Shown here piece by piece: positions 36,068 through 44,585 of a stretch of 64,000 bases of DNA; positions within the stretch are counted from its first letter, which is position 1, and every line of letters starts with the position of its first letter. The position numbers were made by a program, and so were the translations under genes. Where the stretch lies: the IMG/VR virus record IMGVR_UViG_3300046168_000085, positions 16,389 through 80,388 of that record; one strand, 5' to 3'. The stretch comes from a virus. Below the pieces are notes generated by a model, which ran no database searches, was not told the origin of the DNA, and saw only the letters and a program-made list of their open reading frames with translations.

Positions 36068-37474
36068 TCAGACACTATCTTCGTTATTATATGAATTTTT
36101 ATTGTTCATTTGGTCGTACTTGGATTTAAGAAGATTCTTTGCGCCATTATCAGAATCATTCATTTCCACCATTATTTCCGCACCCTTTGTACTTTTTTCA
36201 TCATATATTTCAATAACACCCGAAGACGTGTCAACTCTACTTGGAAATGTCAAACCATCGGGTCCAAACCGATTTTTAATGACATGAAATCTACCTGTGT
36301 TACTGACTTTGTCAGTTGCTTTTCTTGATAAACTTATCACGAAAGTCTGCCGTCATTATTTTCCGATAACTATCCGCAACTTTTTGTGCTTCAATAATAT
36401 TATCTTCTAACGATGAACGACTTGCTTGTGATGCAGTCCACACAGGTACTCCGAGTTCGCCCGCAAGGCCTCGGAGATCCTCATAAATTCCTCCTTGCTC
36501 AACATAACTGTTGGCATTGTTTCCGTGATTACCAGGAGATAAAATATCTGCATAGTCAATCACAACCATATCAACCGGATATCCCATTGTATTTGCTAAA
36601 TTTGCGTGTGCAAGAATTGTACTTACTCCTACACTTTTCGTTGGATATTCTTTAATAAGAAGTTTTCCTTTAATGTTTGCTACAACATTTTTTACAGTTT
36701 CTTCGTGTTCAATAATATCTTGAAACGGAATACCTGTAAAACAACTATCATAACGAAGTCCTACATAACACTCGTTAAGTTCCATTGTATAATGCAAAAC
36801 ATTTTTACCAAGTTTCATTGCAGATTTACCAAGTGATGCAAGCACCAACTTTTTCCTCCACCTGCACTACTAATAATAACACCGAGTTCTCCTGGTCCCA
36901 AACCTCCGTTTGTTAAATCATCAATTACTTCCCATCCGGTGGCCACAGTATCACGTGCAGTTTCTGACATTCTAAGTTCAATGTCACGTGCATAGTCGTG
37001 ACCCATATCACGTGCAGTTCCTGCTTTTAATGCATCATCAACTATTCGTTTGATTGATTCGTATTGACCACCTTTGAGAAAGTCAACACTTTGCATAATT
37101 GCATTTTTAACTTTTGGTTCTTACAAAAGTCTAAAAATTCGTTTTTAACGAACTCTGTATCATTTAGATCAACTTGTGTAAATATATTTCTTAGTTGATC
37201 TATGATTGCCAGCTTTTAATGAATCAATTCCTACATCGTCACACTTAATTTTGAATACATCTAATGTTGCAGTCTTTTTGTATTTACTATAATGAGTTAA
37301 AATCTCATCAACAATCCATTTGTGTGCTTCACTTTCCCAATACTCTGTTTCAATGATATCGTGCGTTCTGTCCAAGAATTTTTTGTCATCGATTAAAGCA
37401 CGAATTGTTTTACTTTGAAATGCAGTCCCAAACTTTTGTAGGGTATCCACATTATTATTATTAGTCTCCGTCAT
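36068..37474 (-). CDS. T4 gp41-like replicative DNA helicase (frame broken four times)
   Basis: DnaB-family helicase; pieces join to about 468 aa against 475 in T4. N-terminal domain ending T-L-D-V-F-K-I-K-C-D-D, then the RecA-like core G-P-G-E-L-G-V-I-I-S-S-A-G-G-G-K-S-W (Walker A), N-V-L-H-Y-T-M-E-L-N-E, V-V-I-D-Y-A-D-I-L (Walker B) and T-A-S-Q-A-S-R. Breaks near 37209, 37105, 36844 and 36341 are each one base. T4 gp41 unwinds DNA with primase gp61, which is not seen here. TATAAATA lies 42 bp upstream of the ATG (37516-37523) and may be a T4-type late promoter by chance. Confidence 0.92.
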
Positions 37475-37529
37475 ATTTAATAAACTTTATCAGATGACTC
37501 TGGTTGAATCAAGTCTATTTATAAAAAAA

Positions 37530-38609
37530 CTACGAATTACTTGTAATTGCATAGTTGTTCAAAATGGTCCAAGTTTCCATAAGCCAGTTATGGTGATTAG
37601 GAAACGCGGCCCATAGTTGGTCTTCTGCGAACTTTTTGCTAAATTCAAATTTATTAAGTTCGGTTACAGGAGAATCTACATGATCAAATATTTTCGTTTG
37701 CATACTTGCAGGAAGAATACTATCTTTCAATTGCATTAAATCATAGTTTCGTTTAAGTAAACTCTGATTATCTTCTTTCAAAAAGTTTTTATACAAAGGC
37801 ATTTCTTTGAGTTTATCTTCTGAAATTTTTATTAAATCGTCTCTGCTTATAAATTGTTCGGTTGCAAGTTCAGGAAAAGCAGTTTTAAGTTTCTTTTCAC
37901 CTATACCTTTGATCCCATCTATATTATCCCCACGATCACCATCAATTGTTCTGTATAACAGAAAATTATTTGGATGAATTCCGTACTCTAACGAAACTTT
38001 TTCAGGAGTATAAACTGTTCGTTTGGTTGGACTATAAACAGTTACATCGTTATCTACCAACTGAAGAAAATCTTTGTCAGTACTCATTATTGTACACTTT
38101 TTACCAAGACCACTAAAATATGATCGTGCTAATAATGCCATAACATCATCTGCTTCTACATTATCCATACATATAGTAGTAACAGGAAGCATATTCAAAT
38201 ATTGTATCAATTTAACTATCTGATACTTCATCGAACTTGATTCTTCGGTTTGATCTAAGTCTAAACTCAACGCACGATTTACACGAAACCGAACATTCTT
38301 TTTCATTTTATAGTCAGGAAAGATTTTACGTCTTCTTGCACTCCCACCCTTTCCATCAAATACAACGATACATCGTGTGGGTTTACGCAAACGAATTGCG
38401 TGACCTATGCTCTTTAGAAACCCGGTATATCCACCTATATGATCACCATTGTCGTTGGTGGTCGGATACATACTCCAAACACGCATAAACGTGTTCATAC
38501 CATCAATTAAAAGGGTATCAGAATTTATATTCCGGTCTACATCTAGTTCTTCTTTTTGTTCTTGAGAGAATTCTTGAAATAAACTAAATATCTTTTTTTT
38601 ATCACTCAT
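37530..38609 (-). CDS. 5'-3' exonuclease / RNase H of the FEN-1 family
   Basis: 359 aa. Acidic metal-binding motifs in family order: L-L-I-D-G-M-N-T-F near the start, V-V-F-D-G-K-G-G-S-A-R, E-A-D-D-V-M-A-L-L-A, I-M-S-T-D-K-D-F-L-Q-L and the helix-hairpin-helix region D-G-D-R-G-D-N-I-D-G-I-K-G-I-G. It corresponds to T4 RNase H, which removes Okazaki primers. A stand-alone exonuclease is also what a family-A polymerase lacking its own 5' nuclease would need. Overlaps uvsX by 8 bp; intact frame. Confidence 0.92.
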   Translation of the reverse strand: MSDKKKIFSLFQEFSQEQKEELDVDRNINSDTLLIDGMNTFMRVWSMYPTTNDNGDHIGGYTGFLKSIGHAIRLRKPTRCIVVFDGKGGSARRRKIFPDYKMKKNVRFRVNRALSLDLDQTEESSSMKYQIVKLIQYLNMLPVTTICMDNVEADDVMALLARSYFSGLGKKCTIMSTDKDFLQLVDNDVTVYSPTKRTVYTPEKVSLEYGIHPNNFLLYRTIDGDRGDNIDGIKGIGEKKLKTAFPELATEQFISRDDLIKISEDKLKEMPLYKNFLKEDNQSLLKRNYDLMQLKDSILPASMQTKIFDHVDSPVTELNKFEFSKKFAEDQLWAAFPNHHNWLMETWTILNNYAITSNS

Positions 38610-39762
38610 TTGAAACAGATGCTAATTCTGCGTCTTCAATTTCTGCATTATCCGTGAACTCAACATCTTCATCTACTACACTATTTGCTGATTCATATTC
38701 CATTACAATGTTATCACAAATATGCTGATATAATTCTTTTTTTAGTTCTATGTCTTTCAACATTTCAGGAAATTCTTTTGCCATAAACTTATAATCTTTT
38801 CCTTTGGAGTCTGTAAATGAATAATAAGCACCACCTTGTTTTAAGATTTTGTGTGTTTTCAATGTTGTTATCCAACTTCCGATATCATCAATACCACGAT
38901 TAAAATAAATTTCAAATGATGCTTTTCGTTGTGGAGGACCCATTCTGTTTTTTACAATAGTTGCTTCACATTTTCCACCGATAACTTCTGTGGTTGCACC
39001 TTTTTTAATTTGACCCATACTTTTCAGACGAATACGAACACTTGCGTGAAACGCAATTGCTTTACCACCACTCGTTGTCCACGGATCACCAAACATAACT
39101 CCCATCTTTTGACGAAGTTGGTTAGTGAATACCAATGCAATTTTTTGTCTTCCAATTGTTGAAGTCAACTTACGCATTGCCTTACTAATTAAAATTGCTT
39201 TAGTAGTTGCATATCCATCTTTCGCATAATCTGCCGCCATTTCAATTTTAGTTGATGCAGCCGATACACTATCTGTTACAATCGTTACAAGTTTATCTTT
39301 GTTGCTTTTACGTACCGTTGCGATGATATTGTCAATGGTTGCAAAAATATCTTCCACCGTATCAACGTGGACATACAATAACTTTTCAGTATCAACACCA
39401 ATTGCTTTTAGATACTCAATGGATACACTTGTCTCGGTATCTATTAATACCGCAACACCTCCCTTCTTTTGAGTTTCCGCAAGAATGTGTCCAGATACTA
39501 AACTTTTTCCACTTTGTTCAAGTCCAGTTAGTTCTGTGATTCGGCCTGTGGGAATTCCACCATTGGGACGATTTGAGATTGCAAGATCAAGAAGACTACT
39601 GCCAGTTGAAATCCAATCTGATATTAGCGATGGATCATCACCTTCACTTAAAAAGAAAGCAACTTTGCCTTCATCTTTATATGCAGTATTTAAACTATCT
39701 GCAAGTACACTTGCTAAATCATCGGACTTGCTTGTTGCTTTTACTTCTTTTTTCTTTGCCAT
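38602..39762 (-). CDS. uvsX: UvsX/RecA-like recombinase
   Basis: 386 aa, intact. Walker A G-L-E-Q-S-G-K-S at 80-87, Walker B-like V-T-I-V-T-D-S-V, L2-region V-F-T-N-Q-L-R-Q-K with G-G-K-A-I-A-F-H following, and an acidic C-terminal tail. Matches T4-like UvsX, which forms filaments for strand exchange and recombination-dependent replication. It directly follows gp32 with a strong stem-loop between them. Confidence 0.94.
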   Translation of the reverse strand: MAKKKEVKATSKSDDLASVLADSLNTAYKDEGKVAFFLSEGDDPSLISDWISTGSSLLDLAISNRPNGGIPTGRITELTGLEQSGKSLVSGHILAETQKKGGVAVLIDTETSVSIEYLKAIGVDTEKLLYVHVDTVEDIFATIDNIIATVRKSNKDKLVTIVTDSVSAASTKIEMAADYAKDGYATTKAILISKAMRKLTSTIGRQKIALVFTNQLRQKMGVMFGDPWTTSGGKAIAFHASVRIRLKSMGQIKKGATTEVIGGKCEATIVKNRMGPPQRKASFEIYFNRGIDDIGSWITTLKTHKILKQGGAYYSFTDSKGKDYKFMAKEFPEMLKDIELKKELYQHICDNIVMEYESANSVVDEDVEFTDNAEIEDAELASVSNE

Positions 39763-39789
39763 ATTTAATAATTTCTATTTTGTGAACTT

Positions 39790-39818
39790 GTGTGGTGAGG
39801 GAGTTGCCCTCACCACAC
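39790..39818. repeat. Perfect 12-bp inverted repeat between gp32 and uvsX
   Basis: GTGTGGTGAGGG and its exact complement CCCTCACCACAC flank a 5-base loop. No T run follows on either strand, so it is not a standard intrinsic terminator. Its position between the gp32-like SSB gene (upstream) and uvsX (downstream) suggests an mRNA processing or stability element, or a partial attenuator that sets the ratio of the two proteins. Confidence 0.7.
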
Positions 39819-39838
39819 TTATAGTTCTTTTTACTTCT

Positions 39839-40672
39839 TTAAGACTTAAACAACTCTTCAAAAGCAGCCTCAACATCTTCCGTAGAAGTTGCGTTTGGTT
39901 TGCTTTGCTCAGAAGTTGCACTTGCAACTTTTGGTTGCTTCACTTCTGTTTGTGTTTCTTCAACAACAACCTTTTCATCCGAACCAACCGATTCAGCAGG
40001 AGGAGCATCTTCTTCAGATTCTCCACTCACCCACTTTTCAAGTGCCTCTTTCAAATCATCATAACTGAGTTCTTGATATATCTCAGTGATTTCTGCTTGA
40101 TTGTTAGCAACTCCATCCGCAATGTTTTTGTTGTCGGATACAGGTGATGTGTTGGGTTTAACACGAATGTTTGTCTTTGGAAATGAACGACCAGCCTCTT
40201 CAGCAGAAAGAAATTCGATTGTAATGTCTCTTCCGTTGGTTGGATCGGTAATGTCTCCATAATCGGGGTCTGCGATGACACCTAGTAGTTCTTGGTAAAC
40301 TTCTTTACCAAATCCCCAAAAACGAACTCCTTCTGCTTCTTCACCACGAACGATGACAGGAACAAAAGTTCTCATCTTTGGCATTAAGGAACGTCCCATA
40401 CGATAATCATCTTTATCTCCACTGCGAGTCAACTTTTCTGCGAACTCTACGATTGGGTCAGGACGACCAAAAGACTTGGGAGATAGATAAGTCCGATTGT
40501 TGATTCCATAGTGGAAAAACAACTCGATAAACGGATTATCTGGTTGATGCATATAAGGTACGATACGAACCTGTTGTTTACCCGGTTGGGGTTTCCATTG
40601 ATAATTCTTACGATTATTTGTCTGTGACAAATTATTTAACTTTGCTTTAATTTTATCTAGGTCAATTGCCAT
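39839..40672 (-). CDS. gp32-like single-stranded DNA-binding protein
   Basis: 277 aa. N-terminal basic segment, an OB-fold core with K-Q-Q-V-R-I-V-P, F-F-H-Y-G-I-N-N-R-T-Y and M-R-T-F-V-P-V-I-V, and a long acidic, low-complexity C-terminal tail ending in A-F-E-E-L-F-K-S, the typical SSB protein-docking tail. The Cys residues of the T4 gp32 zinc site are absent, so it is a zinc-free version. AAGGAA lies upstream of ATG 40672. Coordinates replication and recombination with UvsX and helicase. Confidence 0.92.
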   Translation of the reverse strand: MAIDLDKIKAKLNNLSQTNNRKNYQWKPQPGKQQVRIVPYMHQPDNPFIELFFHYGINNRTYLSPKSFGRPDPIVEFAEKLTRSGDKDDYRMGRSLMPKMRTFVPVIVRGEEAEGVRFWGFGKEVYQELLGVIADPDYGDITDPTNGRDITIEFLSAEEAGRSFPKTNIRVKPNTSPVSDNKNIADGVANNQAEITEIYQELSYDDLKEALEKWVSGESEEDAPPAESVGSDEKVVVEETQTEVKQPKVASATSEQSKPNATSTEDVEAAFEELFKS

Positions 40673-40758
40673 TTTTTATTCCTTAATTTAGTATTTGTTA
40701 TTATTATTCTTAATATAATACAACTTGTTTCGTATTTCGTCAATCAGAATTGTGTACA

Positions 40759-40990
40759 TCAAGAAGTTTTTCCGCCATTTTCAACGAAATTGTAAAAGTC
40801 AGAAGCAATTTCTAATACTTCTTGTGTAGTTGGAAGTGGTGGTATTTCTAAGGGAACTATCTTCAAATCTGGCACGACTTTCCAACTCTTCTTTTTCCAT
40901 ATGCCATGTTTCCCATACCATCTCTTTTGCGTTTTTTAATACCTCTAATCGAATGCCGTAGGCATTGTATTTTTTATCTTCATTACTCAT
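40759..40990 (-). CDS. Conserved-type small phage protein (frame broken once)
   Basis: The frame from ATG 40990 gives a helical charged protein (N-A-Y-G-I-R-L-E-V-L-K then W-E-T-W-H-M-E-K-E). A one-base shift near 40858 leads into P-L-E-I-P-P-L-P-T-T-Q-E-V and a helical end, stopping at 40759, about 76 aa in total. Small proteins of this look occur beside gp32 in T4-like marine phages. Function unknown. Confidence 0.55.
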
Positions 40991-41075
40991 TTTTTTAATT
41001 ATTATTTAGTCAATTTTAGTTACTATATATAAATATATTTTACTTGAAGTTTAAGCACATTTCAAGGTAAAAAAA

Positions 41076-41835
41076 TTAACTTTTTTTGACTATTCTTTCC
41101 TTAGAAATTCGCACGGCATCAGCATTAATATCACATCCTATAAAGTTGCGATTCAACGACTTGGCAACTGCAAATGTAGTTCCACTACCGCAATAAAAAT
41201 CTGCAACTACATCATTTTCATTGCTACTTGCTTTGATGATTCTTTCTAAAATCTTAGGATGTTTCTCACTATAATAGTCAGTTGCTTTTTTAACTTTTAA
41301 TCCTGACGGAATATCATCCCAAACATTTGTAGGTATCGTTCCGATTTTTAATTTCTCTTCGGTTATGTTTGGTCTATCTTGTTTTTTGCTGATAACTGAC
41401 TTGTATGGAACTCTTATATCAAGGTCATTAAAAATAAATTCATCCGACTTTGTATACACTATAATGTAATCGTGTTTTTTTGCAAACTCTCGTTTACCCC
41501 TTCCACCGATATTAAATTTTACTACAATCTGATTTCTGAAATTTTCGTATCCAAACACATTATCCATTAAAACTCGTATCCAATGAACTATACGTAAATC
41601 CATTTGCAAATAAATCGTTCCATTAGATTTTAATACTCGTTTCATTTCATGTAAACGAGGAACATAGTGGGATAGAATCGTGTTGTGGTCAGTTTCTAAA
41701 TCCTGATAATCTTTAAACTTTTTACCCGTTCCCGTACAAAACATCACAATAAATTAAATTTATAGACTCGGTATCTATTCTACCAAGTAACTCTAAATTG
41801 TCCAAGTGATATATTTGATTTGTGTTTGGATTCAC
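41076..41835 (-). CDS. DNA methyltransferase (N6-adenine/N4-cytosine, beta-type order; frame broken once)
   Basis: About 252 aa. Starts at GTG 41835, overlapping the upstream stop as GTGA. Opens with I-Y-H-L-D-N-L-E-L-L and the catalytic strand N-L-I-Y-C-D-V-L-Y-G-T-G, where the usual D-P-P-Y/F is D-V-L-Y. The SAM motif D-F-Y-C-G-S-G-T-T-F lies near the C-terminus, so the order is catalytic motif first. One extra base in CCC at 41731-41733 breaks the frame right after the catalytic motif. Loss of both prolines could alter or abolish activity. No restriction endonuclease neighbour. Confidence 0.82.
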
Positions 41836-41975
41836 CTATCAAATTTTATTACCTCGTATCGTTTCATTTCTCCGTTGTTGTAACGATACCTAACCTCTAC
41901 TTCAACGATTTCTTTTCTGTCACCATATCCTTCACTCTCTACATCGTAAGTTAGTATATTGATAGGTTTTTTCAT
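41832..41975 (-). CDS. Small hypothetical protein (47 aa)
   Basis: ATG at 41975 opens a 47-codon frame with a beta-rich charged product (I-L-T-Y-D-V-E-S-E-G-Y-G and V-E-V-E-V-R-Y-R-Y). It starts 4 bp after the spoVR stop, and its TGA overlaps the GTG start of the methyltransferase, supporting real translation. No family is recognised. Confidence 0.5.
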   Translation of the reverse strand: MKKPINILTYDVESEGYGDRKEIVEVEVRYRYNNGEMKRYEVIKFDR

Positions 41976-41979
41976 AATC

Positions 41980-43405
41980 TCATGCAGATATGCCATTGTA
42001 CCCTGAAGCATATTTTATGTCAAGTGGTCGGCCATCAAAATCATGTCTAAGAAGAATTTCAGTATTTTTATACTTCATATTTTCCATATAATAAACAGGT
42101 CTACCCATATTGACGTGTCGTTCAACTAACTTTTCTTTTATTTTTTTGTGGTCTTTACTAACAACTACATATTTGTTGGTTGATTTATCAAGTGCATATT
42201 CAAAGTATTCATACTTTTCACAAAAGTCACGTGTAAAAAATTCATTAAGAAATGTTACATCATTGTACAATTCACGAACTTCAAAAAGTTTTTCACGACC
42301 AAGACCGAGATGTTTATTCCAATATCTTTTTTCGTCTCCGTTGTCGCAATTTTCATATTCTTTCCCAAACTTTCCTTTATCCCATCTATCTTCAATGTCA
42401 CGCAATAAAGTGTTTCCTAGTTTATATGGATTGTTCATATTGTATTTTCCACCAAGAACTCCTGCGTGGTGTTTTGCATAATCAAAAATTCCTTCGTCTC
42501 CTGCAAAGTTACAACTTGCCATAATAAATGAATCCCAATAACTTGCCCAACCTTCGTTGAGAACTTTCGTCATTCCCTGTGGACGATAGTAAATAGATTC
42601 ATCACGAATCATACTAAGAATATTTTGTTGCCAAGGTTCTAAACGACAATGATTAATAATCATTAGCATAATATCACGTTCAGGTCGTAAAGGGAATTTG
42701 TTTTCTGCTAACTTTGTACGTTCTTCTCTGTCTCGTCTTTGCTTTTCAATATAATGAGGAGGATTAACATATTTGTCCATGTACTCTTTAGTATCTAAAC
42801 GAGAAACGTGTTCACGTGGTTGACGGTCTTCAAAGTTGAATTTAGTTGCTTTCTTTAAATTACTTTCACGATAACAAAGTGATGGATCAATTAAATCATC
42901 AATTGCAAGAGCCCGCATTCAAAAAGTCTTTAACTTTTTTGCGGCCGAAACGATCCATATACATACGAATTTTATCACTATGATTTGCCATCACATTCAT
43001 CATATTACGATTCGTGTGTTTGAACATAATATTATTCTTGAAGAAATCACTATGTGCAGTTGCGTGTGCAACAACAGTTAGATTATCAACGATAGGATTG
43101 TTTCGTTGAAGGTACATATAAGTTGGATCGGTATTTACAACCATCTCATAAATCTTACCCATACCAGAATGATACTGATGATGCAAGTTGCTCAAATTGT
43201 TGTCCGAAATTAAATGTGGATAACGAACAGGAAATCCACCATACGCCGCAATCTCAACTATTTCGTCAGCATCAAATTCTTCAATGCACAACGGATATGG
43301 ATCAAGTCCATTATCATAACACGCCTTTAGGCATTCAGGTATAAGAGCAGCCAATTCTGGACACACTCCTTCGTTTAAACTATCTACTTCCCATGCAATT
43401 CCCAT
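41980..43405 (-). CDS. spoVR: SpoVR/YcgB family protein (frame broken once)
   Basis: Joined frames give about 474 aa (E. coli YcgB 510). Family blocks: G-G-F-P-V-R-Y-P-H, H-Q-Y-H-S-G-M-G-K-I-Y-E-M-V, Y-M-Y-L-Q-R-N-N, H-A-T-A-H-S-D-F-F, then after the break D-D-L-I-D-P, L-E-P-W-Q-Q-N-I-L, N-E-G-W-A-S-Y-W and the L-R-H-D-F-D-G-R-P-L end. The extra base lies at or beside CCC 42912-42914. SpoVR acts with PrkA and YeaH in stress and sporulation-like responses; its biochemical role is unresolved. Third gene of the prkA-yeaH-spoVR run. Confidence 0.93.
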
Positions 43406-43409
43406 AATA

Positions 43410-44565
43410 TTAAAAAGGTACTTCTTCTTCAGCAGGTGTTAACAACTTCTGAAGTGTTCTGAATACGTCGGAGTTGCTATCCAACGACGCGGTTACTATT
43501 GTTTTTGGATCAAGTTCACCACTTGATAATTGTGATTCAATGTGTGGAAGAAATGTTGCCCAACTTCTTACTGCTTTAACTTCTGTTATTCCTATTAAGA
43601 TTTGCATATGTTTGCATTTTTGTTAAATAATCAACACACAAATCATTATCAGAACCAAAGTTTTCTCCATCACTTAAATAAAATACATAAATGTTCCATT
43701 CGTTCAATGGAAATGCTTTTTCTACAATATCGTTGACTAAATGAAATGCACTACTAATTTGTGTTCCACCTCCACTTTTGTATTTGTAAAACTTTTCTTG
43801 ATCAACTTCTTGAGCATGATGATCGTGTACAATATATTTTACTTGAGTTTCTTGATAAAATCGTTGAACCCAGTTATCAAGATACCAACATAGTTCACGA
43901 ATCAATGCACGTTTTGGTTCGTCCATACTTGCAGAGATGTCTGATACAAAAAATATGGCTGCATTCGTATCAGGTACTTCAACTGAACTCCAACTTCTAA
44001 ATTCTTTATCATCTTTAATTGGATAAAAGTTGGATAAATCTTCTGGATTGTAATCTTCCGATGAAATTAATCGTTTGAAAGCATTTTTGAGTGTTTTTCT
44101 TTTATGCAATAAACTATTATTACCAACCTTAGCAATCCGATTCCATTTGATTTTTTCTTTTACCATTTCTCCATTGTCTTTTGGTTTTAGATTTGGTAAT
44201 TGAAGTTCTTCTCCGATCATATCAAAATAGGCATCCATACTGATTCCGACATCTATTTCATGCCCATCACCTTCTCCTTCACCACCTTCACCTGGCTGAG
44301 ATCCTTGTCCTCCTTGTTGTTGAGGTCCTTCTCCTACCTCATCACCTACATCTGCTTCACCGTTACCAATCCCACTCCCATCAGAAGGCTGTCCATATCG
44401 GAAACTTGGTAACTCTACATGAGGAACTTTTACTACAACAAAGTCCTTTCCTCTTCTGGAAATTCTTTGTCCACTCTTAATGTGCTTTTTAAGTTTATCG
44501 TCAACATTTCCTTTAACGATATCCCTATATTCACCGTGGTCTTCTCTGATTCTACGAGATGGCAT
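43410..44565 (-). CDS. yeaH: YeaH/YhbH (DUF444) VWA-like protein (frame broken once)
   Basis: About 385 aa when joined. Opens P-S-R-R-I-R-E-D-H-G-E-Y and has I-S-R-R-G-K-D-F-V-V-V-K-V-P, then a Gly/Gln/Glu-rich linker and a VWA-like part with F-F-V-S-D-I-S-A-S-M-D-E, a D-x-S-x-S-type metal site. The C-terminal block (I-G-I-T-E-V-K-A-V then S-D-V-F-R-T-L-Q-K-L) lies in the next frame after an extra base near 43595. DUF444 proteins are partners and substrates of the PrkA kinase. Located between prkA and spoVR in the order known from bacteria. Confidence 0.92.
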
Positions 44566-44585
44566 AATGATGTATCCCTTGACTA

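Noticed and set aside
43410-43607. A separate 65-residue gene between spoVR and yeaH
   Set aside because: It matches the C-terminal block of YeaH/DUF444 and joins it after removing one base near 43595.
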